Assembly: GCA_027030295.1 (NCBI GenBank)
Contig: JALVFB010000024.1
Location: forward strand, 1 to 5,519
From: Hyphomicrobiales bacterium
GTDB taxonomy: Bacteria > Pseudomonadota > Alphaproteobacteria > Rhizobiales > Aestuariivirgaceae
DNA length: 5,519 nt
Direction of reading: 5' to 3'
Both the position numbers and the translations under genes were made by a program. Shown here piece after piece: positions 1 to 5,519 of the stretch. Below the pieces are notes generated by a model. It saw only the letters and a list, made by a program, of their open reading frames with translations, did not search any database and had not been told where the DNA came from. Numbering within the stretch: position 1 is the first letter of the stretch; every line of letters begins with the position of its first letter.

Positions 1-1
1 G

Positions 2-2053
2 GAGCGAGTGCGTTTTCTCTCCATTTCCGGCAACAACCTGGACGAGTTCTTCATGGTGCGCGTGGCGGGCCTGGCGGGGCAGGTGCGCGCCGGCATCACA
101 ACCCGCTCGCAGGACGGCATGACGCCTGCCGAGCAGCTGCACGAGGTGCGCCGCTATGCCGCCAGGCTCATGCGGCGGCAGGATGAATTGTGGCAGGAGC
201 TGAAGTGGGAGCTGGCGGCGGAAGACATTCTCGTGCTGGACAGCGCCGACCTTTCGGCGGAAGACCATGACTACCTGGACGACCTGTTCCTGCGGGTGAT
301 CCTGCCTTCCGTCACCCCCATCGCCATCGATCCCGCGCATCCGTTTCCATTCATCCCCAACCGCGGCTTCGTGGTCGCCCTGCAACTGCGGAAAGAACGC
401 GACGGCGCGGCCATGAACGCGCTCATTCCCATTCCCTCGCAGCTGGAGCGTTTCATCCGCCTGCCGTTGCGGGAAGACGACGATCCGCGCACGCTGCGCT
501 TCATCGCCATCGAGGACATGATCGCGCGTTACGTGCCGCGCCTGTTGCCACGGCATGAACTCATCGGCATCGGCGCTTTCCGCGTGTTGCGCGATTCCGA
601 TCTGGAGATCGAGGAAGAGGCGGAAGACCTGGTGCGCCTGTTCGAGACCGCCATCAAGCGCCGCCGCCGGGGCCGGGTGATCCGCCTGGAGGTGGACGCG
701 CGCACGCCGGAATCGCTGAAGAACTTCATCGCCCGGCAGCTGGAGGTGGCGGCCGAGGACGTGGTGACGGCGGAGGGCGTCGTCGGCTATGCCGACGTGT
801 CGCAACTGATCACCGACGAACGCCCGGAACTGCTGTTTCCGCCCTACAATCCGCGCTATCCGGAGCGCATCCGCGAGGCCGGCGGCGACATCTTCGCCGC
901 CATCCGGCGCAAGGACATCATCGTCCACCACCCTTACGAGAGCTTCGACGTGGTGGTGCAGTTCCTGGAACAGGCCGCCGTCGATCCGGACGTCATCGCC
1001 ATTCGTCAGACGCTGTATCGGACGTCGGCCAATTCGCCCATCGTCGCCGCGCTGGCCCGCGCGGCGGAAGCGGGCAAGCAGGTCACGGCGCTGGTGGAGC
1101 TGAAGGCGCGTTTCGACGAAGAAGCCAATATCCAGTGGGCGCGCGACCTCGAACGTGCCGGCGCGCAGGTGGTCTTCGGTTTCCTGGAGCTGAAGACGCA
1201 TGCCAAGGTGTCGCTGGTGGTGCGGCGCGAAGGCGGGGCCTTGCGCACCTATGTGCACTTCGGCACCGGCAACTATCACCCCGTCACCGCGCGCATCTAT
1301 ACCGACCTTTCCTACTTCACCTGCGATCCGGCGCTGGGGCGGGACGCGGCGCGGTTGTTCAACTTCGTTTCCGGTTACGCGGCGCCGGAGATGCTGGAGA
1401 AGCTGGCCATCTCGCCGCTGAACCTGCGCCAGCGGTTGTTGGAGCACATCGAGGAAGAGATCGCGCACGCCAGGGCGGGCAGACCCGCCGCCATCTGGCT
1501 GAAGTGCAACGCGGTGGTGGACGCGGAGATGATCGATGCGCTCTATCGCGCCTCGCAGGCCGGGGTGCAAGTGGACATGGTGGTGCGCGGCATCTGCGGA
1601 CTGCGACCGGGGGTGAAGGGATTGTCGGAAAACATCCGGGTGAAGAGCATCATCGGCCGGTTTCTGGAGCATGCGCGCATCTATGCCTTCGGCGCCGGGC
1701 ATGGCCTGCCGCACGAGAAGGCGCGTGTTTATATCTCTTCCGCCGATCTCATGCCGCGCAATCTGGATCGGCGGGTGGAGACGCTGGTGCCGCTGGAAAA
1801 CCCCACCGTGCACGCGCAGGTGCTGGAGCAGATCATGGTCGCCAACATGCTCGACAACATGCAGAGCTGGCGGCTGATGGAGGACGGCTCCAGTTGCCGC
1901 ATCGCGCCGGCGCCGGGCGAGGCGCCGTTCGTGGCGCACCAGTATTTCATGGAAAATCCGTCACTGTCGGGTCGCGGCTCGGCCCTGTTGCAGGCATCGC
2001 CGCCAAGTCCGGCGGACGTGACGATGAAAAAGGCCATACAAGAAAAGGAATGA
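2..2053 (+). CDS. ppk1: Polyphosphate kinase 1 (5'-truncated by window edge)
   Basis: PPK1 reversibly transfers the gamma phosphate of ATP to inorganic polyphosphate through a phosphohistidine intermediate. The frame is open from base 2, and the first readable residues ([20 protein letters not shown]) are the conserved N-domain motif, so the GTG at 8 is internal and the true start lies upstream. Counting that GTG as residue 1, the catalytic histidine of THAKV is residue 398 and that of RFLEH is residue 555. The E. coli equivalents are His435 and His592, a constant offset of 37. The Mg-binding arginines in TLYRT (338) and KARFDEEAN (368) keep the same offset, so the domain is collinear and about 37 residues are missing. 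HFGTGNYHP and [14 protein letters not shown] are also intact. The C-terminus extends past the E. coli protein with [12 protein letters not shown], a tail I associate with alphaproteobacterial PPK1. No ppx gene follows. Confidence 0.97.
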   Translation, partial: ERVRFLSISGNNLDEFFMVRVAGLAGQVRAGITTRSQDGMTPAEQLHEVRRYAARLMRRQDELWQELKWELAAEDILVLDSADLSAEDHDYLDDLFLRVILPSVTPIAIDPAHPFPFIPNRGFVVALQLRKERDGAAMNALIPIPSQLERFIRLPLREDDDPRTLRFIAIEDMIARYVPRLLPRHELIGIGAFRVLRDSDLEIEEEAEDLVRLFETAIKRRRRGRVIRLEVDARTPESLKNFIARQLEVAAEDVVTAEGVVGYADVSQLITDERPELLFPPYNPRYPERIREAGGDIFAAIRRKDIIVHHPYESFDVVVQFLEQAAVDPDVIAIRQTLYRTSANSPIVAALARAAEAGKQVTALVELKARFDEEANIQWARDLERAGAQVVFGFLELKTHAKVSLVVRREGGALRTYVHFGTGNYHPVTARIYTDLSYFTCDPALGRDAARLFNFVSGYAAPEMLEKLAISPLNLRQRLLEHIEEEIAHARAGRPAAIWLKCNAVVDAEMIDALYRASQAGVQVDMVVRGICGLRPGVKGLSENIRVKSIIGRFLEHARIYAFGAGHGLPHEKARVYISSADLMPRNLDRRVETLVPLENPTVHAQVLEQIMVANMLDNMQSWRLMEDGSSCRIAPAPGEAPFVAHQYFMENPSLSGRGSALLQASPPSPADVTMKKAIQEKE

Positions 2054-2119
2054 GGCAATCAAGAGTTTAATTAGATGTTCTGAATATTTAAATTATTATT
2101 GCCTTTCAGTTTCTTTTAG
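2053..2119 (+). terminator. Possible terminator-like inverted repeat after ppk1
   Basis: A perfect 7-bp inverted repeat, aggcaat (2053-2059) and attgcct (2098-2104), starts at the last base of the ppk1 stop codon. A G-U pair (2052/2105) can extend it. Within the 38-base loop, gtttaa (2065-2070) can pair with ttaaat (2088-2093), giving an imperfect stacked stem. A T-rich run (ttcagtttctttt) follows. The position suits transcription termination of ppk1. The stem is AT-rich and the loop long, so it would be a weak intrinsic terminator and could equally be a regulatory site for the downstream gene. Confidence 0.35.
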
Positions 2120-2173
2120 TGCAAAGAATTTTTCGGGAAGGGTCTGCTCTACAAGATCACATCATGAAAGAGC

Positions 2174-2180
2174 GGGAGGA
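2174..2180 (+). promoter_or_regulatory. Ribosome binding site deciding the DsrE-protein start
   Basis: The purine run gggagga lies 7 bases before the ATG at 2188 and is a strong Shine-Dalgarno match. The in-frame alternatives, GTG 2119 and ATG 2164, have no comparable site at suitable spacing. They would also put charged residues (MKEREETS) ahead of a normal signal peptide. This fixes the start at 2188. Confidence 0.75.
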
Positions 2181-2187
2181 AACGTCC

Positions 2188-2661
2188 ATGAATATTCGCA
2201 TATTCGCCCTTGGCCTGGCACTGCCGCTGGCGGCGTTGGTTCTTTCGTCCGTTGCGCCGCCCGTCTCGATGCCGGCGCTGGCGGCGCGGCAGAAGGTGCA
2301 CAAGGTGGTCATCCACGTGGACGAGAACAATCCGAAAAAGATGAATCTGGCGCTGAACAACGTGAAGAACCTGCGCAAGCTATATGATTCCAGGGGCGAG
2401 AAGATCATCATCGAGGTGGTGACCTATGGCCCCGGTCTGCACATGTTGCGCGCCGACACCAGTCCGGTGAGGGATCGCATCGAACGCATGGCCACGGAAT
2501 ATGACGATCTGCAATTCTCCGCCTGCGCCAACACCCGCCGCGTGATGAAGAAGAAATCCGGCAGGGAGGTGCCGCTGCTGCCCGAAGCGACGGTGGTGCC
2601 CTCCGGCGTTGCGCGCATCATGGAATTGCAGGAGCAGGGGTATGCTTACGTGCGGCCGTGA
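2188..2661 (+). CDS. Exported DsrE-family protein
   Basis: This 157-residue protein belongs to the DsrE/DsrF-like family (small alpha/beta proteins, some of which relay sulfur on a cysteine). Residues 1-32 look like a Sec signal peptide: a short basic start (MNIR), a hydrophobic core (about 5-23) and an ALA|A cleavage site near 32/33. The mature part begins with KVVIHVDEN (39-47), a typical first beta strand, then MNLALNNVKN, VVTYGPGLHML (77-87), SPVRDRI, FSAC (110-113) and a conserved end, VPSGVARIMELQEQGYAYVRP (137-157, written here from the translation). Cys113 is the only cysteine in the mature chain and sits where DsrE-like proteins carry their conserved cysteine. Export implies a periplasmic role, unlike the cytoplasmic DsrEFH and TusBCD complexes; no partner subunits are adjacent. 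The substrate is unknown. The gene is monocistronic here: an AT-rich spacer precedes it and a convergent gene follows after 4 bases. Confidence 0.88.
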   Translation: MNIRIFALGLALPLAALVLSSVAPPVSMPALAARQKVHKVVIHVDENNPKKMNLALNNVKNLRKLYDSRGEKIIIEVVTYGPGLHMLRADTSPVRDRIERMATEYDDLQFSACANTRRVMKKKSGREVPLLPEATVVPSGVARIMELQEQGYAYVRP

Positions 2662-2673
2662 ATGATCACCGCC
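2654..2673. other. Imperfect palindrome containing both convergent stop codons
   Basis: The arms ggc-c-gtga (2654-2661) and tcac-c-gcc (2666-2673) flank the 4-base loop atga. Seven of eight positions pair, with one C/C mismatch. The left arm contains the TGA of the DsrE gene and the right arm the complement of the LysE-gene TGA. Neither strand has a following T-tract, so a bidirectional intrinsic terminator is possible but unproven. Facing stop codons also create part of this symmetry by chance. Confidence 0.35.
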
Positions 2674-3268
2674 ACATGAGCGCCAGCGAAGCGACCAGCA
2701 ACAGGGCCATGAGGCGGTTGAACCACACCAGCTGCCGGGCGGACAGGAGCCGTCCGGCGAATTCTCCCATGAGTGTCCAGGAGCCGGCGGTGATGGTGCC
2801 GATGATGGCGAACAGGCCGGCCATGGTCAGCATGTCGGCGGCATGGCCCATGTTGTGTCCGGCATAGACGCCCATCATCGCCAGCACCATCGACCAGGCC
2901 TTCGGGTTCACCCACTGAAAGGCCGCCGCCTGAATGAAGGTGAGCGGCTGGCCGCGCGGCGTTTCCCCGTTGTTGGTGCCGGCGGGGGTGGTGGTGGCGA
3001 TCTTCCACGCCAGAAACAGGAGATAGGCGCCGCCGATCCATTTCAGCAGGGTTTTCAGCCCGGGCAGGGCCTCGAACAGGCCGGCCAGCCCCAGCCCCAC
3101 CGCCGCGATCATGGCGGCGAAGCCCAGGGATACGCCGAACACGTGCCGCAGCGTGCGGCGCAGGCCGAAGGTGGCGCCGGACGCGGCCAGCATCAGGTTG
3201 TTCGGCCCCGGCGTGCCGGCCGTGGCGAAGGCGAAGGCGATGAACGACAGCAGCCATTCGGTGTTCAT
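2666..3268 (-). CDS. LysE/RhtB-family amino-acid exporter
   Basis: This 200-residue inner-membrane protein is of the LysE/RhtB translocator family, which exports amino acids or related metabolites using the proton motive force. The family signature TPGPNN is at residues 19-24, followed by GATFGLRR (31-38). WVNPKAW (119-125) is the second conserved motif. Hydrophobic segments near 5-28, 42-68, 74-91, 124-137, 146-170 and 182-199 match the expected six-helix layout, and length is normal. Substrate cannot be read from sequence. The protease gene on the same strand ends 27 bases upstream, so the two are probably cotranscribed. The ATG at 3268 is preceded by no good Shine-Dalgarno; the only G-rich stretch (GCGGG) is largely inside a predicted hairpin, suggesting weak or coupled translation. 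The gene converges with the DsrE gene, ending 4 bases from it. Confidence 0.93.
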   Translation of the reverse strand: MNTEWLLSFIAFAFATAGTPGPNNLMLAASGATFGLRRTLRHVFGVSLGFAAMIAAVGLGLAGLFEALPGLKTLLKWIGGAYLLFLAWKIATTTPAGTNNGETPRGQPLTFIQAAAFQWVNPKAWSMVLAMMGVYAGHNMGHAADMLTMAGLFAIIGTITAGSWTLMGEFAGRLLSARQLVWFNRLMALLLVASLALMWR

Positions 3269-3272
3269 GATG

Positions 3273-3297
3273 GACCCGCGTTATGCATGGCCGGGTC
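3273..3297 (-). promoter_or_regulatory. Hairpin between the protease stop and the lysE-type start
   Basis: On the - strand mRNA a perfect 6-bp stem, GACCCG (3297-3292) and CGGGTC (3278-3273), encloses a 13-base loop. It begins within the protease TGA and ends 4 bases before the exporter ATG at 3268. The 3' arm covers most of the only G-rich sequence available as a ribosome binding site. Ribosomes finishing the protease gene could open the hairpin, so translational coupling is a plausible reading. The pairing is seen directly; the regulatory role is inference. Confidence 0.4.
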
Positions 3298-4150
3298 AGC
3301 GCGCGGCGCTGCGCCGTTCCACGGGACAGTTGCGCGTGCTCATGGAGGCCAGCTGGCGCCAGCGTCCGCTGCAATTGCCCTGCGCGCAATAGAAGCGGGC
3401 GAGGTCGGGCAGGGCGATGGCGTGCGCCAGGTGCAGCGAGCGGCCGCCACGGGACAGGGTGGAGACGATCATGCCCACCAGCTCGCCACGGGCGTTGAAC
3501 AGCGGGCCGCCGGATTCGCCGCGCTTGATGTTCAGCCGCAGCACCATGGCGTCGTCATAGCCGAAACGGCCATAGCGCACTCGCTGGCCGAAATGCATGG
3601 ACACCACCTCGCCGATGCGCGCGGTGTAGCCGCTGTTGCGCGGGCGGCCAAGGGAGAATACCGGCTCACCCCGTTTCAGGCACGGCGAGGCCGCTGGTAT
3701 GACGGGTTGCGCGCGCAGGCGTGGCAGGGAAATGAGCGCCACGTCCGGCACCTGCGAGACGGCGGTCACCGAACCATCGTGGACACGGCCATCGGAGGCG
3801 ACGGCGGCGGCGCGCATGCCAGTGGCGACGGCGACGTGCCCGGCGGTCATGACCACTCCCTCACGGGAGATGAAAAAGCCGCTGCCGGAGGCCACGCCTT
3901 TCGCCGCCCCGAAGGTCGGTCCCTTGCGTGGCTTGCGAATAACGAGGGTGACGAAGGAGGGTGAAACGCGGTGGATTTGCGCGCCGGTAATCGTTTCCGG
4001 GCCGGATTCGGCGGAGGCGGCGTCCACCACCATGGCGATGTCGCGCGAATCGCCTTCCAGCTCCAGATTGCGGCTGCCGGCGCAGCCGGCCAGCGCCAGC
4101 AGCGACGCCAGCGGCCATATCAGCCAGGTTTTCGTTCTCTTGCCCGCCAC
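3296..4150 (-). CDS. Trypsin-like serine protease lipoprotein
   Basis: This 284-residue secreted protease has a chymotrypsin-like fold (S1/DegP-like) and would hydrolyse proteins in the envelope. A GTG start at 4150 is chosen because AAGGAG lies 8 bases upstream and a lipoprotein signal follows at once: basic MAGKRTKTW, a hydrophobic core, and the lipobox LALAGC with the lipidated cysteine at 23. Residues after it (AGS) contain no Asp at +2, which fits outer-membrane sorting. The catalytic triad is complete: His105 in TAGHVA, Asp136 in PDVALI, and Ser213 in RGESGGPLFN. SGSGFFIS (88-95) is the usual strand before the histidine. No PDZ domain follows; the chain ends after a short tail with three cysteines (255, 260, 275). 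It is the likely first gene of an operon with the LysE-type exporter. The open frame extends far upstream, but that part is antisense to yicC and is not coding. The substrate is unknown. Confidence 0.9.
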   Translation of the reverse strand: MAGKRTKTWLIWPLASLLALAGCAGSRNLELEGDSRDIAMVVDAASAESGPETITGAQIHRVSPSFVTLVIRKPRKGPTFGAAKGVASGSGFFISREGVVMTAGHVAVATGMRAAAVASDGRVHDGSVTAVSQVPDVALISLPRLRAQPVIPAASPCLKRGEPVFSLGRPRNSGYTARIGEVVSMHFGQRVRYGRFGYDDAMVLRLNIKRGESGGPLFNARGELVGMIVSTLSRGGRSLHLAHAIALPDLARFYCAQGNCSGRWRQLASMSTRNCPVERRSAAR

Positions 4151-4158
4151 CTTGCGAT

Positions 4159-4164
4159 CTCCTT
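4159..4164 (-). promoter_or_regulatory. Ribosome binding site for the protease GTG start
   Basis: On the - strand AAGGAG sits 8 bases before the GTG at 4150. It supports a non-ATG start and places the lipoprotein signal at the very N-terminus. Confidence 0.7.
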
Positions 4165-4248
4165 GCGGGGCGTTTTCAGCGAAGAATGTGCCTCTTCCGT
4201 GGCAAGCGGCGCATCTCGGGGCAGGAGCCGGACGACTCCGCCAGATGC

Positions 4249-4278
4249 TGTATACATTCCCGCGGGTTGGAGCAGCAA
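4249..4278 (-). promoter_or_regulatory. Candidate promoter in the divergent region
   Basis: The palindrome TGTATACA (4249-4256) supplies a TATACA -10-like hexamer on either strand. On the - strand, TTGCTG (4278-4273) lies 18 bases upstream as a weak -35 match, which would start the protease transcript roughly 90 bases before its GTG. I found no good -35 for the + strand version. Both hexamers are imperfect, so this is only a candidate. Confidence 0.22.
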
Positions 4279-4353
4279 CAGCCCTTGCATCCTTTCGGAC
4301 ATTTCTGCGAAATGGGGCAGCATTCGGCCTTGCCGACGAGTCATCATTTTTCC

Positions 4354-4358
4354 AGGAG
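4354..4358 (+). promoter_or_regulatory. Ribosome binding site for yicC
   Basis: AGGAG lies 6 bases before the ATG at 4365. It selects this start over the long upstream open frame, and it is followed directly by the family-typical N-terminus MSLSSMTGFAR. Confidence 0.75.
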
Positions 4359-4364
4359 TTTGCG

Positions 4365-5255
4365 ATGAGCCTTTCCAGCATGACCGGTTTCGCCCGCGCG
4401 GCGGGCGAGGCGGAAGGCATCTCGTGGCTGTGGGAGATCCGCAGCGTGAACGGGCGCGGGCTGGACGTGCGCCTGCGTCTGCCCAACGGGTTCGAGGCGC
4501 TGGAGCCGGCGCTGCGCAAGCGTCTCTCGGCGCGGCTGAAGCGCGGCAGCGTGCAGGTGTTCCTGCACGTGCGGGCCGATGCCGGCGAACAGAAGTTGCG
4601 GGTGAACCGGGCGTTGCTGGAATCGCTGGTGCGCGAGGCCAGGCGCGTGGCGGTGCACCTGGGGCTGGAGCCGGTGGAGGTGGACGCGGCGACGCTGCTG
4701 ACGGTGCGCGGCGTGGTGGAGCCGGCGCAGGTGGACATGGCGGCGCTGGCGCAGGAACACGCGGATGCGCTGCTGGCCTCCTTCGATGCGGCGCTGGAGG
4801 CGCTGGTGCGCATGCGGCGCGAGGAAGGGGCGCGGTTGCAGGAGGTGATCGCGGCGCGGGTGGACGAGATCGAACGGCTGGTGCGGGAGGCCCGGTCGCA
4901 CCCGGCGCTTGCGCCCGAGGCCATGCGCGCGCGGCTGAAGGAACAGGTGGCGCGCCTGCTGGAAGCCTCCGACGGGCTGGACGAGCAGCGGCTGCATCAG
5001 GAGGCGGCGCTGTTGGCGGTGAAGACGGACATCACCGAGGAGCTGGATCGGCTGCAATCGCACGTCTCGGCGGTGCGGGAGCTGTTGGCGGCGGACGAGC
5101 CGGTGGGGCGGCGGCTGGACTTCCTGGCGCAGGAGTTCAACCGCGAGGCCAACACCATCTGCTCCAAGGCGGTGGACGCGGCCATCACCGACATCGGCGT
5201 GCGGCTGAAGACGATCATCGACCAGTTCCGCGAGCAGGTGGCGAATATCGAGTGA
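4365..5255 (+). CDS. yicC: YicC/YloC-family endoribonuclease
   Basis: This 296-residue protein matches the YicC/YloC family from end to end (E. coli YicC is about 287 residues). Members are cytoplasmic endoribonucleases; E. coli YicC has been linked to small-RNA turnover and B. subtilis YloC to RNA cleavage. The N-terminal domain opens with MTGFAR (6-11) and EIRSVNGRGLD (24-34), the family's signature. The middle is a long, charged, probably helical region with RMRREEGARLQ. Next come the conserved TDITEELDRLQSH and the C-terminal domain (about 248-296) with RRLDFLAQEFNREANT and a final helix ending ANIE. No frameshift or gap is seen. In many proteobacteria yicC is followed by gmk; here no gmk begins in the next 264 bases, and the upstream neighbour is a divergent protease, so the gene looks to stand alone. 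Confidence 0.95.
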   Translation: MSLSSMTGFARAAGEAEGISWLWEIRSVNGRGLDVRLRLPNGFEALEPALRKRLSARLKRGSVQVFLHVRADAGEQKLRVNRALLESLVREARRVAVHLGLEPVEVDAATLLTVRGVVEPAQVDMAALAQEHADALLASFDAALEALVRMRREEGARLQEVIAARVDEIERLVREARSHPALAPEAMRARLKEQVARLLEASDGLDEQRLHQEAALLAVKTDITEELDRLQSHVSAVRELLAADEPVGRRLDFLAQEFNREANTICSKAVDAAITDIGVRLKTIIDQFREQVANIE

Positions 5256-5403
5256 GCGCGTGTAAAGGATTATTGTGATGGGAGGTGAAAAGGTTGGCGC
5301 CGCAAAATTGTTGCCGAAAAAGATGGAGGGAGGGGCTCGTGGAGGAGCAGCTTTTTCTCGTCATCGTTATCTTTTCTCTTGTTTCGCTTTCCGTGCGTTT
5401 TTC

Positions 5404-5447
5404 GTCCCCTCCCCCTGGCAGGGGGAGGGCCAGGGAGGGGGTCGGGC
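5404..5447. repeat. Dispersed extragenic palindromic repeat
   Basis: A perfect 9-bp stem, ccctccccc (5407-5415) and gggggaggg (5421-5429), encloses tggca. It can be drawn as 11 bp around a single G. It is followed by ccagggagggggtcgggc (5430-5447). This CCCTCCCCC-loop-GGGGGAGGG form followed by GGGAGGGGGTCGGG resembles the small repeats found between genes in many GC-rich proteobacteria. Their spurious translations read like PLPGPPPARGRG. The hairpin could also help end yicC transcription, though no T-tract follows. Copy number cannot be judged from this window. Confidence 0.65.
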
Positions 5448-5495
5448 AAGGGACAAATACGCGTGCCATCAAGCTTTTCCGGCCTGGAGAACATC

Positions 5496-5519
5496 GCCCG
5501 ACCCCCCCCCCGCCCCTCG
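5496..5519. repeat. Second, inverted repeat copy cut by the window edge
   Basis: The first 11 bases, gcccgaccccc (5496-5506), are the exact reverse complement of 5437-5447, the end of the repeat to the left. The sequence then runs through ten consecutive C (5502-5511) into gcccctcg. This looks like the start of an oppositely oriented copy of the same element, 48 bases away. The long C run is prone to length error in sequencing. Confidence 0.5.

Larger units (their letters stand above)
4151..4364. other. Divergent intergenic region, protease / yicC
   Basis: These 214 bases separate the two divergent starts and should contain promoters for both. They hold the two ribosome binding sites at the ends and the TGTATACA palindrome in the middle. 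Frames that remain open here lack ribosome binding sites or recognisable protein sequence, and no RNA gene is evident. Confidence 0.6.
5256..5519. other. Non-coding region downstream of yicC
   Basis: The first half (to about 5400) is less GC-rich than the genes, with purine-rich (5322-5345) and pyrimidine-rich (5351-5395) stretches. It shows no recognisable gene and no convincing terminator; the only stem seen is a 4-bp gctc/gagc followed by agcttttt near 5336-5356. The second half is G/C-rich repeat sequence. Frames open across it on both strands translate the repeat (for example PSPWQGEGQGGG) and show no protein-like conservation. Confidence 0.65.

Noticed and set aside
1135..2070. 311-codon + strand open frame inside ppk1
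   Set aside because: It is an Ala/Gly/Arg-rich shadow frame in GC-rich DNA overlapping conserved PPK1 motifs; no family resemblance.
2119..2187. Longer start (GTG 2119 or ATG 2164) for the DsrE-family gene
   Set aside because: Neither has a suitable ribosome binding site, and both would mask a good signal peptide beginning at 2188.
2843..3964. 373-codon + strand open frame opposite the exporter and protease
   Set aside because: It is antisense to two well-recognised genes, has low-complexity composition (Gly, Ala, His, Gln) and no ribosome binding site that stands out.
3636..4364. Upstream extension of yicC on the + strand
   Set aside because: It is antisense to the protease; the ATG at 4365 has its own ribosome binding site and the family-typical N-terminus.
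4151..4924. N-terminal extension of the protease through the yicC antisense strand
   Set aside because: The extension is Ser/Arg/Ala-rich shadow sequence; the GTG at 4150 has a strong ribosome binding site followed at once by a lipoprotein signal.
4344..5063. 239-codon - strand frame within yicC
   Set aside because: His/Arg/Gln-rich antisense shadow of a conserved gene.
5270..5494. - strand frames with PLPGPPPARGRG and LALPLPGGG
   Set aside because: These are typical spurious translations of a dispersed G/C-rich repeat.
5278..5519. + strand frame from ATG 5278 open to the window edge
   Set aside because: It reads through the palindromic repeat (PSPWQGEGQGGG), ends in a poly-Pro run from the C tract, and its base use is unlike the real genes.
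1..5519. CRISPR array, tRNA, rRNA, insertion sequence or phage genes
   Set aside because: No regularly spaced repeats, no cloverleaf or rRNA-like sequence, and no transposase or phage protein motifs were seen on either strand.

Overview
This is high-GC proteobacterial chromosomal DNA, most likely from an alphaproteobacterium. That placement comes from recalled family resemblance, not a search. It rests on the polyphosphate kinase C-terminal tail ([12 protein letters not shown]), the YicC sequence, and the GC-rich codon use (third positions mostly G or C). The order cannot be fixed from this window.

Layout, left to right. (1) A nearly complete ppk1 on the + strand runs in from the left edge and ends at 2053; about 37 N-terminal residues lie outside. 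(2) An unusually AT-rich spacer (2054-2187) carries a terminator-like inverted repeat. (3) A small exported DsrE-family protein is encoded at 2188-2661 on the + strand. (4) On the - strand, ending only 4 bases away, is a LysE/RhtB-type exporter (2666-3268). It is preceded on the same strand by a trypsin-like serine protease lipoprotein gene (3296-4150), and the two probably form a short operon. (5) A 214-base divergent intergenic region (4151-4364) separates the protease from yicC (4365-5255, + strand), a YicC/YloC-family endoribonuclease. (6) The last 264 bases hold no credible gene. They hold G/C-rich dispersed-repeat sequence: one clear hairpin, and an 11-bp motif that reappears inverted at the window's right edge, running into a 10-C tract.

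The genes do not form one pathway. PPK1 makes polyphosphate in the cytoplasm, the DsrE protein and the protease are exported to the envelope, LysE exports small molecules, and YicC acts on RNA. I see no phage, transposon, CRISPR, toxin-antitoxin or defence module, and no strong candidate for a new system. The points worth a second look are small: an RNA hairpin over the lysE start, a palindrome holding the two convergent stop codons, the AT-rich spacer, the exported DsrE protein, and the terminal repeat pair. Neither of the partners I would expect (ppx after ppk1, gmk after yicC) is found next to its gene.
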